Shown: positions 25,178 through 33,364 of the stretch, piece after piece | Layout of the letters: every line of letters begins with the position of its first letter | How positions within the stretch are numbered: the first letter of the stretch is position 1 | Assembly: GCA_004554485.1 (NCBI GenBank) | Contig: SFLS01000003.1 | Span: 18,553-82,552, forward strand | Length of the DNA stretch: 64,000 nt | Direction: 5' to 3' | DNA from: Oscillospiraceae bacterium | GTDB lineage: Bacteria; Bacillota; Clostridia; Oscillospirales; Ruminococcaceae | Notes under the pieces: model-generated | What the model saw: the letters and a program-made list of their open reading frames with translations, nothing else | Told to the model about the DNA's origin: nothing | The model's database searches: none | Program-made: the position numbers and the translations under genes

Positions 25178-25795
25178 ATGAATCAGAAAGCGATGTACCA
25201 CCTGACATACGGCCTGTTTGTCCTGACCGCCGCCCTGGACGGCAAGGATAACGGCTGTATCATCAATACGGCGGGGCAGGTGACCTCCAGTCCCAACAGG
25301 ATCAGCATTGCGGTGAACAAGGCCAATTTGACCCACGATATGATCCTGCAGAGCGGCAAGTTCAATCTTTCCATCCTCAGCGAGCAGGCGAACTTTGAGC
25401 TGTTTAAGCATTTCGGCTTCCAGTCCGGCAAGACGGCGGATAAGTTTGCGGGCTATACCGCCTGCCGACGCAGCGAAAACGGCCTTTGCTATATCACCGA
25501 AGGCACCAACGCCTACATCAGTGCCGCGGTGGAGCAGACCATCGACCTGGGCAGTCACACCATGTTTATCGCGGCGGTGGAGGATATGGAGGTTTTGTCC
25601 GACGTCCCCTCGGCGACTTACGCCTATTACCAGTCCAGCATCAAGCCCAAGCCGGAAGCTAAGGCCCCGCAGGGCAAAACGGTATGGCGCTGCAAGGTGT
25701 GCGGATACATCTACGAGGGAGAGGAACTCCCCGCCGACTATATCTGCCCGCTCTGCAAGCACCCGGCCTCCGACTTTGAAAAAGTGACGATATAA
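25178..25795 (+). CDS. flavin reductase-rubredoxin fusion (Hrb-like high molecular weight rubredoxin)
   Basis: 205 residues from ATG at 25178 (AGGAGTG upstream). The N-terminal 150 residues are a flavin-reductase-like FMN-binding domain (HLTYGLFVLTA, GCIINTAGQVTSSPNRISIA), and the C terminus is a rubredoxin CKVCGYIYEGEELP...CPLC. The layout matches Hrb of Moorella, an NADH-dependent rubredoxin oxidoreductase that feeds peroxide and oxygen reductases. The rubredoxin is nearly identical to the N-terminal one of the rubrerythrin 1.5 kb upstream, a sign of domain copying. Last gene of the operon. Confidence 0.9.
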   Translation: MNQKAMYHLTYGLFVLTAALDGKDNGCIINTAGQVTSSPNRISIAVNKANLTHDMILQSGKFNLSILSEQANFELFKHFGFQSGKTADKFAGYTACRRSENGLCYITEGTNAYISAAVEQTIDLGSHTMFIAAVEDMEVLSDVPSATYAYYQSSIKPKPEAKAPQGKTVWRCKVCGYIYEGEELPADYICPLCKHPASDFEKVTI

Positions 25796-25804
25796 CCCTA
25801 TCGC

Positions 25805-25844
25805 AGGTGCCCGGCTGAGACCTCTCAGACGGGCGCCTTTTTGT
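25805..25844 (+). terminator. terminator of the PerR operon
   Basis: GGTGCCCG/CGGGCGCC outer stem enclosing CTGAGA/TCTCAG, then TTTTT. Confidence 0.85.
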
Positions 25845-25920
25845 GTTTGCGCAGCGGCGCTGCCGCCCCCTGCGGAAAGGGGACCCTTGTCCTTCGCCGA
25901 AACAGGGCTGCCGTGCCGCC

Positions 25921-25960
25921 AAAAACGCCGAAAGCCCCGAACGGATCGGGGCTTTCGGCG
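25921..25960 (-). terminator. terminator of tRNA-Arg
   Basis: 15-bp perfect stem CGCCGAAAGCCCCGA/TCGGGGCTTTCGGCG; on the minus strand it is followed by TTTTT (25925-25921). Confidence 0.88.
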
Positions 25961-25967
25961 TTGCTGC

Positions 25968-26044
25968 TGGTGTCCGCGAGGTGACTTGAACACCCGGCCT
26001 ACCGCTTAGGAGGCGGTCGCTCTATCCAACTGAGCTACGCAGAC
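25968..26044 (-). tRNA. tRNA-Arg (CCT)
   Basis: 77 bases with encoded CCA. Acceptor stem GTCTGCG/CGCGGAC, D arm GCTC...GAGC, anticodon stem ACCGC/GCGGT with loop CTCCTAA (anticodon CCT, reads AGG), and T arm with GTTCAAGT. Single gene. Confidence 0.96.
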
Positions 26045-26139
26045 ATAGGGGCTTTTCGGCCGCACGGCGGCATTTGCACAATCCTCATTCTACTCTGCGG
26101 AGGATTTTTTGTCAACGCAAAAAAGTTTGGGCGGGGGAC

Positions 26140-26168
26140 TTCCCACCGGCGGCGGAAAGTGATATAAT
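26140..26168 (+). promoter_or_regulatory. sigma-A promoter of Nudix gene
   Basis: TTCCCA (26140-26145), 17 bases, TATAAT (26163-26168). Confidence 0.6.
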
Positions 26169-26256
26169 CAACTCATATTTGTGCCTTTGGCACCGGGCGG
26201 CTGCGGCCCCTGTCCCATTTTAGCGCCCGCGGGCGCGGTAAGGAAGTAAACCGAAT

Positions 26257-26724
26257 ATGATAAAACGAGAAAAATCCTGCGGCGTGCTGGTGCTCCGCCG
26301 GCAGGAGGAGGAACTGTATGTGGTGCTGCTGCGCCACCGGTTCGGCGGCCACTGGTCCTTCCCCAAGGGCCATGTGGAGGCCGGAGAAAGCGAGCGGCAG
26401 ACCGCCCTGCGAGAAGTCCGGGAGGAGACCGGCCTTTCCGGCATCAAGCTGCTGGACGGGTTCCGGGAGAGTGTGGAGTATTCCCCCAAGCCCGGCGTCA
26501 AAAAGCAGGTCGTATACTTTTTGGGGACCACCCAGCAGGAAAAGCTGGTCCGCCAGGAGGAGGAGATCAGCGAGATCATGTGGGCGCCGCTTTCCCGCGC
26601 GGCCGATCTGGTCTCCTTTGCCAACGATAAGCGGCTGATCCGTCACGCGCAGCGCCGCATGGGACTGCTGCCCGCCGAGCCGGCGCAAGCGGCCGAACCC
26701 GCCGGGGAAGAAAAAAACCCGTGA
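26257..26724 (+). CDS. Nudix hydrolase, Ap4A hydrolase-like
   Basis: 155 residues. A full Nudix box: GHVEAGESERQTALREVREE followed by TGL (G-x5-E-x7-REVxEExGL). The N-terminal KSCGVLVLRR and RFGGHWSFPKG resemble diadenosine tetraphosphate hydrolases, which clear Ap4A to ATP and AMP. The C-terminal tail (about 20 residues) is Ala/Pro/Glu-rich and probably disordered. Single-gene unit with its own promoter and terminator; GTAAGGAAG upstream of the ATG. Confidence 0.9.
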   Translation: MIKREKSCGVLVLRRQEEELYVVLLRHRFGGHWSFPKGHVEAGESERQTALREVREETGLSGIKLLDGFRESVEYSPKPGVKKQVVYFLGTTQQEKLVRQEEEISEIMWAPLSRAADLVSFANDKRLIRHAQRRMGLLPAEPAQAAEPAGEEKNP

Positions 26725-26790
26725 CCCTTCCTACGGCCTTTTCCCCCGCCCCGGCAAAACCGACGGCTTAGAAGGAAATGAATATTCACA

Positions 26791-26823
26791 CAAAAGCCTC
26801 TGCCGGCCGGCGGGGGCTTTTTG
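26791..26823 (+). terminator. terminator after Nudix gene
   Basis: AAAAGCC...GGCTTTT with an inner CCGG/CCGG stem, then T residues. Confidence 0.8.
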
Positions 26824-26829
26824 CGCGCC

Positions 26830-26836
26830 TTCGACA
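26830..26836 (-). promoter_or_regulatory. possible Spo0A box upstream of spoIIE
   Basis: TGTCGAA on the minus strand matches the 0A box TGNCGAA, 154 bases before spoIIE, which Spo0A~P activates in Bacillus. A 7-base match can be chance. Confidence 0.3.
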
Positions 26837-26989
26837 GACGGCAGCAGACGGCTGCAGGCACGGCGCCTACGGTTCTTGTGCCTCACCCAAAAGCCGCCCT
26901 TCTCCGACGGCTGATTGCGGCAAAATGCGGCCCCGCCCCGGCAGTATGATAGCCTTGAAACGCTATCACATCCAAAGGAAGTGCAAAAG

Positions 26990-29293
26990 ATGAATCATCC
27001 GACGGAACTTACCGGGCTTTCGCTGCCCCGGCGGCTGCTGAACGCCCTGCAGAACGATGACCGCCTGCTGGCGGGCGGCGCGGCCTTTTTGGGCGGAATG
27101 CTTTCCGCCATGGGGCGCATCACGGGGGAGGAGGCCCCCTTCGGCGTGGCCTTTGCCGCGGCGGCGCCGGGAGGCATGGCCCTGCCGGCGCTGCTGGGGG
27201 CGGCGTTGGGTTATCTGATCATCTCGCCCTTTCCCGCCGCCTGGCAGTACCCGCTGGCGGCGCTGCTGGCCGTGGGTCTGCGGCGGCTGCTGGCCGCTGT
27301 GAGCCGCAAGGCCCGCCCGTGGCAGGCAACCGTCGCCGTGCTGGCCGCGCTGCTGGCAGCGGTCATTTTGCCGGGATTTTACCGCCGGCCGCTGGTCTAC
27401 GATGTGCTGCTGTGGGCCGTCTCGCTGCTGATGGCGGGGGCAGCCGCCGTATTTCTGCAAAGGGGGCTTTCCCTGCTGGCGCCGGGCCGGTGCGCCATGC
27501 GGGAAAACACCCTGACTGCTTCGCTGGCGCTGACCGCCGCCCTGTGCCTGATGGGCCTGTGCAGCGTGACCGCCTCGGGCGTTTCGCTGGGACGCATTGC
27601 AGCCTCGGTGCTGCTGCTGGTCGCGGCGGCGGGGGCCGGCAGCCGAGCCGGCGCACTGGTGGGGGTGATCTGCGGCATGGTGGTGGGTTTTTCCACCGGA
27701 GAATTTACCCTTTCCATTACCTGCTTTGCGGTGGGGGGACTGCTGTGCGGGCTGTTCGCTCCGCTGGGCAGACTGGGCAGCGTGCTGGCGCTGGCCATCA
27801 GCTACGGCTTTTTTGCCATGCTGGCCTCCCGCAGCGTCACCGGCTTTTTGGAGGTCCTGCTGGCCGCGGGAATCTTCTGGCTGCTGCCGGCTTCGGTGCC
27901 CCGACGGGTGGGGCAGCTGCTTGCCCCCGGCCGGGAGCAGAAGATCGCCCCGCTGGTGCTTTCCGACCGGCTGCAGGAGGCCGCGCAGGCGCTGCGGGAG
28001 GTCTCCTCGACCACGCGGGAGGTGGCCCGGCAGCTGCAGAAAAGTGCGGTCGAAAATCCGGAAATGCTGTTTGACCGGGTGGCGCAGCGGCACTGCCGGG
28101 GCTGTCTGTACCAGACGACCTGCTGGCAGAAAAACTACGGGGATACCGTGGAGGCCTTCGGCAAGGGGCTGGCACAGTACCGGCAGCAGAATCATATCTC
28201 GCCGGAGGCGCTGGTGGGGGTGACGGACCGCTGCCCCAGCCGGGACAAGCTGGCCGCCGCGCTGGAGCGGGAATACACCGGTTATCTTTCCCGGGAGGAG
28301 CAGCGCCGGCACGCCGCCAGAGTGCGGGATATCGTCACTGACCAGTTTGACGGGCTGGCGGGGGCGCTGACCGGCCTTTCGGAACGCGCCTTCGGCATCA
28401 CACCCTGTGGGGAGGGGCTGAGTCAGCGCATTACCGAGGGGCTGCTGGCCGCCGAAAAGGAGCTGCGGGAGGTGCTGTGCTGGACCACCGCGGCGGGCCG
28501 GCTGACGGTACGCCTGACGCTGCCGGCGGCGCTGCTGCAAAGGGCGGATCCCGAACGGCTGGGGCAGGTCATCGCGGCGGAGACCGGCCTGGCAATGGAT
28601 GCCCCGACCCGGCAGCAGCAGGGCGGCGCGCTGCTGCTGACCTACCGGGAAAAGCCGCGGTTTACGCTGCGGCAGGGGCGCTGCCAGCTGCCCGCGGGGC
28701 AGAATACCGTCTGCGGGGATACCCTGCGGCTGGTACAGACCGGGGAGGGCGTGGGGGCGCTTATCCTTTCCGACGGGATGGGGACAGGCCCTGCCGCCGC
28801 TTTGGACAGCGCCATGCTGTGCAACCTGGTGGGACGCCTGCTGGAAGCGGGGATCCCCTGCGGCAGCGCGCTGCGGCTGGTCAACAGCGCCCTGATGGTC
28901 AAGGACGGGCGGGAAACGCTGGCCACGCTGGATACCGCCGCCGTCGACTGCTATACCGGCACCGCGAGCTTTTATAAGGCCGGGGCGGCGCCCACCTTCC
29001 TGCGGCAGCAGGGGCGCGCGCTGCGGCTGGAGGCGGTCAGCCTGCCGGCCGGCATCCTGGACGGGGTGGAGGCCGCCGAGCGCCGGCTGACGCTGGCGGA
29101 GGGAGACCTGATCCTGATGGTAAGCGACGGCGTACCGACCGAGGAGCCCTGGGTGGAGGAGATGCTGACCCAATGGCAGGGCGGGGAGCCGGAGGAGCTG
29201 TGCCGCCGCATTGCCGAAGCGGCCCGTCTGCGCTGCCGCGAGGCATATACCGATGACATCACGGCAGCGGCGCTGCTTCTGGAGCGCGCCTGA
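26990..29293 (+). CDS. spoIIE: stage II sporulation protein E (PP2C phosphatase)
   Basis: 767 residues from ATG at 26990 (CAAAGGAAG upstream). The first 330 residues hold about ten membrane segments; a central region with CRGCLYQTTCW follows; the C-terminal PP2C domain shows LSDGMGTGPAA (metal Asp and the Gly pair), ATLDTAAVDCYTG, LILMVSDGVPTEEPW and YTDDITAAAL (final metal Asp). SpoIIE dephosphorylates the anti-anti-sigma factor SpoIIAA, freeing sigma-F in the forespore, and acts at the polar septum. Its presence marks a spore former. Confidence 0.96.
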   Translation: MNHPTELTGLSLPRRLLNALQNDDRLLAGGAAFLGGMLSAMGRITGEEAPFGVAFAAAAPGGMALPALLGAALGYLIISPFPAAWQYPLAALLAVGLRRLLAAVSRKARPWQATVAVLAALLAAVILPGFYRRPLVYDVLLWAVSLLMAGAAAVFLQRGLSLLAPGRCAMRENTLTASLALTAALCLMGLCSVTASGVSLGRIAASVLLLVAAAGAGSRAGALVGVICGMVVGFSTGEFTLSITCFAVGGLLCGLFAPLGRLGSVLALAISYGFFAMLASRSVTGFLEVLLAAGIFWLLPASVPRRVGQLLAPGREQKIAPLVLSDRLQEAAQALREVSSTTREVARQLQKSAVENPEMLFDRVAQRHCRGCLYQTTCWQKNYGDTVEAFGKGLAQYRQQNHISPEALVGVTDRCPSRDKLAAALEREYTGYLSREEQRRHAARVRDIVTDQFDGLAGALTGLSERAFGITPCGEGLSQRITEGLLAAEKELREVLCWTTAAGRLTVRLTLPAALLQRADPERLGQVIAAETGLAMDAPTRQQQGGALLLTYREKPRFTLRQGRCQLPAGQNTVCGDTLRLVQTGEGVGALILSDGMGTGPAAALDSAMLCNLVGRLLEAGIPCGSALRLVNSALMVKDGRETLATLDTAAVDCYTGTASFYKAGAAPTFLRQQGRALRLEAVSLPAGILDGVEAAERRLTLAEGDLILMVSDGVPTEEPWVEEMLTQWQGGEPEELCRRIAEAARLRCREAYTDDITAAALLLERA

Positions 29294-29314
29294 CCCGGTA
29301 TGATAATTAAACGA

Positions 29315-29350
29315 AAAGGAGCCGTCCTGCCCAAAGCGGGACGGCTCCTT
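29315..29350. terminator. terminator between spoIIE and the small minus-strand gene
   Basis: AAGGAGCCGTCC...GGGACGGCTCCTT stem. The minus-strand reading ends in TTTT. Confidence 0.7.
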
Positions 29351-29367
29351 CGGCGTTTGCCGGGCGG

Positions 29368-29562
29368 TCAGCCCAGCAGATTGCGGCACATACTGTCGGC
29401 AACATAGTTTACCGCATCACCCACGCGGCTGGCGGTGCGGCGGATGGCCCGTCTGCGCTGTGCGGCGGTGGTGTGGTTCATAACATAGGCGACAGTGCCT
29501 GCGGCGGCCGCTGCCATGGCGACTCCCGCCACGGTGGCCGGTACTTTGCTTGCGGAGTGCAT
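29368..29562 (-). CDS. 64-residue single-span membrane protein (hypothetical)
   Basis: ATG at 29562 with GGAAGGAG upstream. One hydrophobic stretch rich in Ala and Val (about 7-28), followed by a basic, amphipathic tail AAQRRRAIRRTASRVGDAV. Similar short proteins with a VAGVAMAAAAAG segment are frequent in sporulating Clostridia, but no named family was recognised. The opposite-strand position between spoIIE and pdxK makes it a single-gene unit. Confidence 0.65.
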   Translation of the reverse strand: MHSASKVPATVAGVAMAAAAAGTVAYVMNHTTAAQRRRAIRRTASRVGDAVNYVADSMCRNLLG

Positions 29563-29772
29563 CTTTCATAACTCCTTCCGGCAGACCTCTTTCTCTCTTT
29601 TCGTCTGCAGAGTTATTTTGCGTTGCCGCATATGGCATTAACCGCTGTAATGTTTGGAAAACGGTTCTACCTTTTGCACATCTACAGGGGCATAGGAACG
29701 AAGATTTTTCGTCTATTTTTACGAATCGGTGAATTATGCCGGCCGGAGCCCCTCTGTTTTTCCGTTGTTTTG

Positions 29773-29801
29773 TTGCCAAACGGCGCCGAATGGGCTATTA
29801 T
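29773..29801 (+). promoter_or_regulatory. sigma-A promoter of pyridoxal kinase-ECF pair
   Basis: TTGCCA (29773-29778), 17 bases, TATTAT (29796-29801). The rest of the 344-base gap 29563-29906 is AT-rich without a gene. Confidence 0.65.
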
Positions 29802-29906
29802 CATATTGTATTTTGCCCAAAAGAGCCGAAAAATTTTTTGGCCGTGGCCGCTTTGCTTTTTGCGCGGCGGCGGAATATCCTGTAACTACCCAAAAGGAGA
29901 TCTTCC

Positions 29907-30776
29907 ATGAATCGATCCGACCGTCCTGCCCGCTGCGCCGCCGTCCACGACCTTTCCGGCCTGGGGCGCTGCTCCCTGACCGTTATTCTGCCGGCCATGT
30001 CCGTCATGGGGGTGCAGGTCTGCCCCCTGCCCACCGCTATCCTTTCCGCCCATACGGGGGGGTTTGGCAGCGTGGCCCGGCGGGATCTGACCGACTACCT
30101 GGCCGAAGCGCTGGCGCATTACCGCACGCTGGGTCTGCCGATGGAGTGTGTCTACACCGGCTACCTGGGCTCGGCAGAGCAGGTGGCGCTGTGCCAGGCG
30201 ATGTTTGATGAATGGCCCGACGCCATGAAGGTGGTGGACCCGGTGATGGGCGATCACGGCAAGCTGTACCACGGCTTTACGCCGGAGCTGGTACAGGGAA
30301 TCCGCTGCCTGGCGACCCACGCCGATGTGATCACCCCCAACCTGACCGAAGCCGCCCTGCTGTTGGGCGAGGAGCCGAATACCGCGCCGCTTTCGCTGGG
30401 GCAGGCGCGCAGTCTGCTGGCCCGGCTTTCCGGACTGGGGCCGGAGGTGGTCGTCGTCACCGGGGTGGCGCTGACCACCGGAGAGTACGCCAACCTGTGC
30501 TATGATAAGGAGCGGGGCGGCTACTGGCAATCGGTCAGCGAGTACCTGCCGATACGCTATCCCGGGACCGGCGACCTGTTCGCTGCCGTGCTGACAGCCG
30601 GACTGATGCAGGGGGACAGCCCCGCCATGGCAATGGATCGGGCGACCCGATATGTGGAGATCACCGTAAAAACGACCTTCGGCTACGGCGCCGATCCCCG
30701 CGAGGGGGTCATGCTGGAGCGGACGCTGGGCTGGCTGACCCAAAAGGAGCTGCCCCGCGGCTACCGCACGCTGTAA
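29907..30776 (+). CDS. pdxK: pyridoxal/pyridoxamine kinase
   Basis: 289 residues. Ribokinase fold: VHDLSGLGRCSLTVILPAM (the PdxK/PdxY N-terminal motif), VVDPVMGDHGKLY, ITPNLTEAALL, and YPGTGDLFAAVL with the catalytic Asp. It phosphorylates B6 vitamers to make PLP precursors. AAAAGGAGATC precedes the ATG. The following gene is an ECF transporter S component, so uptake and trapping of vitamin B6 appear coupled. Confidence 0.93.
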   Translation: MNRSDRPARCAAVHDLSGLGRCSLTVILPAMSVMGVQVCPLPTAILSAHTGGFGSVARRDLTDYLAEALAHYRTLGLPMECVYTGYLGSAEQVALCQAMFDEWPDAMKVVDPVMGDHGKLYHGFTPELVQGIRCLATHADVITPNLTEAALLLGEEPNTAPLSLGQARSLLARLSGLGPEVVVVTGVALTTGEYANLCYDKERGGYWQSVSEYLPIRYPGTGDLFAAVLTAGLMQGDSPAMAMDRATRYVEITVKTTFGYGADPREGVMLERTLGWLTQKELPRGYRTL

Positions 30777-30817
30777 CGGCCGGAGGATCTCCCACCGAGA
30801 GGAAGCGAATCTGTTTT

Positions 30818-31393
30818 ATGAAGAAAAACCGTTTTACCCTGTACCGTATCGTTATTATCGGCCTGATGGCCGCGATGGTGTTTGTCTGCACCATGTTTTT
30901 GGGCATCCGGATTCCCACCCCCACCGGCACCACCCAGCTGAAGACTGCGAACGCCATCTGCCTGCTGACCGGCCTGCTGTTCGGTGGCTGGACCGGCGGA
31001 CTGGCTGCCGGCATCGGCTCGGCGCTGTTTGACCTGACCTACCCGGAGTGGGCCGCCGGCGCGTGGCTGACCTTCCTTTTCTTTTTCGCGATGGGCGCCA
31101 TCTGCGGCGGCATTGCCCACGCAGGCGGCAAGGCGGGCCAAAGCCGGCCCCGCAACTGGCTGGCGACCATCTGCGGCGCCGGCGCCTACTGGCTGCTTTA
31201 CGTCGGTAAAAGCATTGTGGTGCTGATGATGAGCGGCAGCGTCTTTTCGGCCGCCGTCATCGCCACGGTGCCCAAGATGATCACTAGCGGCATCAATGCG
31301 GTGTTCGCGGTGGTGGTTGCCAACCTGCTGGCGGCGCTGCTGCGGCCCAAGCTGGAATCCGCCGGCGTTTTTCAGGCGCTACGCAAGCAATGA
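30818..31393 (+). CDS. ECF transporter S component, probable pyridoxine carrier
   Basis: 191 residues with six membrane segments. The N-terminal RIVIIGLMAAMVFVCTMFLG and GGWTGGLAAGIGSALFDLT are typical of the ECF S component fold that binds a vitamin and docks to the EcfAA'T module. That module is not in the window. Because it follows pdxK by 41 bases, pyridoxine or pyridoxamine is the most likely substrate (inference). Terminator at 31421-31459. Confidence 0.85.
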   Translation: MKKNRFTLYRIVIIGLMAAMVFVCTMFLGIRIPTPTGTTQLKTANAICLLTGLLFGGWTGGLAAGIGSALFDLTYPEWAAGAWLTFLFFFAMGAICGGIAHAGGKAGQSRPRNWLATICGAGAYWLLYVGKSIVVLMMSGSVFSAAVIATVPKMITSGINAVFAVVVANLLAALLRPKLESAGVFQALRKQ

Positions 31394-31420
31394 TCCTCCC
31401 GTTCCAACCGCATCTTTATG

Positions 31421-31459
31421 CGCCGTCCCCGGCCTTTTTCCGGGGGCGGCGTTCTTTTT
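31421..31459 (+). terminator. terminator after ECF gene
   Basis: CGCCGTCCCCGG/CCGGGGGCGGCG stem, then TTCTTTTT. Confidence 0.85.
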
Positions 31460-31518
31460 GCCCCCGGGATGGCGGCAATTTATACAGAGAAATCCCCATA
31501 CTATCGCAAAAATGCAAT

Positions 31519-31595
31519 GATATTCAATAAATATTTAATTTTGCGAATAAATATTCATAAAAACGCTTGACATAGCGAATATTTATCGATAAAAT
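31519..31595 (+). promoter_or_regulatory. promoter of amino-acid importer with three ArgR-like sites
   Basis: TTGACA (31567-31572), 17 bases, TAAAAT (31590-31595). Around it, in a markedly AT-rich block, are three GAAT/ATTC type sites: 31519-31536, 31543-31558 (GCGAATAAATATTCAT) and 31575-31590 (GCGAATATTTATCGAT, inside the spacer). They resemble ARG boxes (TGAATwwwwATTCA). Confidence 0.6.
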
Positions 31596-31689
31596 ATGCA
31601 ATATCAACGAGAGCAAATCTCCCGGCGAAAGACAAACAACAAACGGCTCCCGCACGGGAGAACGGAACAAAAGAAAGGATGACACTGTT

Positions 31690-32559
31690 ATGAAAAAGAT
31701 GATCGCCCTGCTGCTGGCGCTGGTTCTGGCACTTTCCCTGGCTGCCTGCGGCAACAATCCCGCCAATACCGATGAACCCCAGAACACCCCGGTCAACGCG
31801 CTGGAAAAGATTAAGGCCGACGGCGTGCTGTCGGTAGCCCTCAGCCCCGACTTTTCCCCGATGGAATTCGTGGATTCCTCCAAGACCGGACAGGAACAGT
31901 TTGTCGGCTTTGATGTGATGCTGGCCCAGTATATCGCCGAATCCCTCGGCGTGGAACTTGTGATCGAGCCGATGAGCTTTGACGCCTGCCAGTCCGCCGT
32001 ATACACCGCTTCGGTACCCATGTCCATTTCCGGCTATTCCTGGACCGAGGAGAGAGCGGAAAATTACGAGCTTTCCGATTACTACTATGCCGGCGAAAAC
32101 GAAACCGAGCAGGTCCTGCTGATCCGCGCCGCCGATGCCGCCAAGTACACCAAGGCGGAGGACTTCAACGGCCTGGATGTCGGCGCGCAGAACGCTTCGC
32201 TGCAGATGCAGCTGGTGACCGAGCAGCTTGCCGACGCCCACCCCATTGCCATCGGGGATATCACCGTGGGCGTCATGGAGCTGAAGAGCGGCAATATCGA
32301 AGCGCTGGCGGTTGCCAAGGGTAATGCCGATATGATCATCGACGCCAACCCCGATCTGATGATCTGCGAGTTCCAGTTCGAGGTCAAGGCCGAGTATGAA
32401 GCCAATGTGATCCTGATCACCAAGGGCGAGACCGAGCTGCTGGAGGCTGTAAATGCCGCCCCGGCCAAGGCCTATGCCGAAGGCATGTACGGCCCCTGGT
32501 ACGAGGCTGCCGTGGAGCTGGGCAAATCGGAGAACGCCACCGAGCTGACCCTGGAGTAA
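31690..32559 (+). CDS. amino-acid ABC transporter substrate-binding lipoprotein
   Basis: 289 residues. Lipobox LSLAACGNN near residue 20. The mature part has the solute-binding family 3 pattern: VLSVALSPDFSPMEFVD, QFVGFDVMLAQYIAESLGVEL, FNGLDVGAQNASLQ. This family binds polar amino acids such as arginine, glutamine or cystine. First gene of an importer operon behind ArgR-like operators, so arginine or a related amino acid is likely (inference). AAAGAAAGGATG precedes the ATG. Confidence 0.92.
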   Translation: MKKMIALLLALVLALSLAACGNNPANTDEPQNTPVNALEKIKADGVLSVALSPDFSPMEFVDSSKTGQEQFVGFDVMLAQYIAESLGVELVIEPMSFDACQSAVYTASVPMSISGYSWTEERAENYELSDYYYAGENETEQVLLIRAADAAKYTKAEDFNGLDVGAQNASLQMQLVTEQLADAHPIAIGDITVGVMELKSGNIEALAVAKGNADMIIDANPDLMICEFQFEVKAEYEANVILITKGETELLEAVNAAPAKAYAEGMYGPWYEAAVELGKSENATELTLE

Positions 32560-32629
32560 ACCGAACGAACACACCGATGCGGCCGGGCCCCACGCGGGCC
32601 CGGCGGCTGCGCAAAAGGGAGAGTATGAC

Positions 32630-33364
32630 ATGACCTTTATCAACTTTGAAAAAATGGCCGCCCTGTTCCTCAAGTACTGGGATAAGTACCTCATCGACGG
32701 CGTGGGCTACACGCTGGCGCTGTCGGCGATCACCGTGGCGGGCGGCGTGGTGTTTGCTTCGCTGCTGGCGCTGATGAAGATGTCCCGCATCGCCCCGCTG
32801 CGCTGGATCTCCTCCGCCTACATCGAGATTATCCGCGGCACCCCCATGCTGCTGCAGTTTTACTTTTTCTACTTTGGGCTGCCCATGCTGATCCCCGCGC
32901 TGAACAAGCAGAAATTTGTGTGTATCGCCATCGCCCTTATCTGCAACAGCGCCGCCTATGTCTCGGAGGTCATCCGCTCCGGCATCCAGGCGGTGGATCC
33001 CGGTCAGCGGGAAGCGGCCCTCAGTCTGGGCTTTAGTTCCGGCGGCGCCATGTGGTATGTCATCATGCCGCAGGCCATCAAAAATATCCTGCCCGCGCTG
33101 GGCAACGAATTTATCATGATCATCAAGGATACCTCGCTGGCCTCCACCTTCTTCATCGGGGATCTGATGACCCAGTACCTGCTCATCAAGGGCGCCACCT
33201 ATCTGCCCATCGAACCACTGGTCATCGCGGGCGTCATCTACTTTATTATGACCTTTGCCCTCAGCAAGCTGTTCGGGCGCGTTGAGCGCCGGATGAAGCG
33301 CAGCGACCGCCAAAGCGAAACAGTGCGGCAGCGCAAATTAAAGCGGGAAGGAGCCGTGGCTTAA
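32630..33364 (+). CDS. amino-acid ABC transporter permease (HisM/GlnP type)
   Basis: 244 residues with about five membrane segments. IEIIRGTPMLLQFYFFYFG is the conserved motif of polar amino-acid permeases, and QREAALSLGFSSGGAMWYVI is the EAA loop that contacts the ATPase. The C-terminal tail is basic (RRMKRSDRQSETVRQRKLKRE). A single permease gene implies a homodimeric channel. The stop codon is directly followed by the ATPase start. Confidence 0.94.
   Translation: MTFINFEKMAALFLKYWDKYLIDGVGYTLALSAITVAGGVVFASLLALMKMSRIAPLRWISSAYIEIIRGTPMLLQFYFFYFGLPMLIPALNKQKFVCIAIALICNSAAYVSEVIRSGIQAVDPGQREAALSLGFSSGGAMWYVIMPQAIKNILPALGNEFIMIIKDTSLASTFFIGDLMTQYLLIKGATYLPIEPLVIAGVIYFIMTFALSKLFGRVERRMKRSDRQSETVRQRKLKREGAVA

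Noticed and set aside
26966..29389. An 807-codon minus-strand open frame
   Set aside because: Antisense to spoIIE, low-complexity Gln/Arg/Pro composition, no ribosome binding site.
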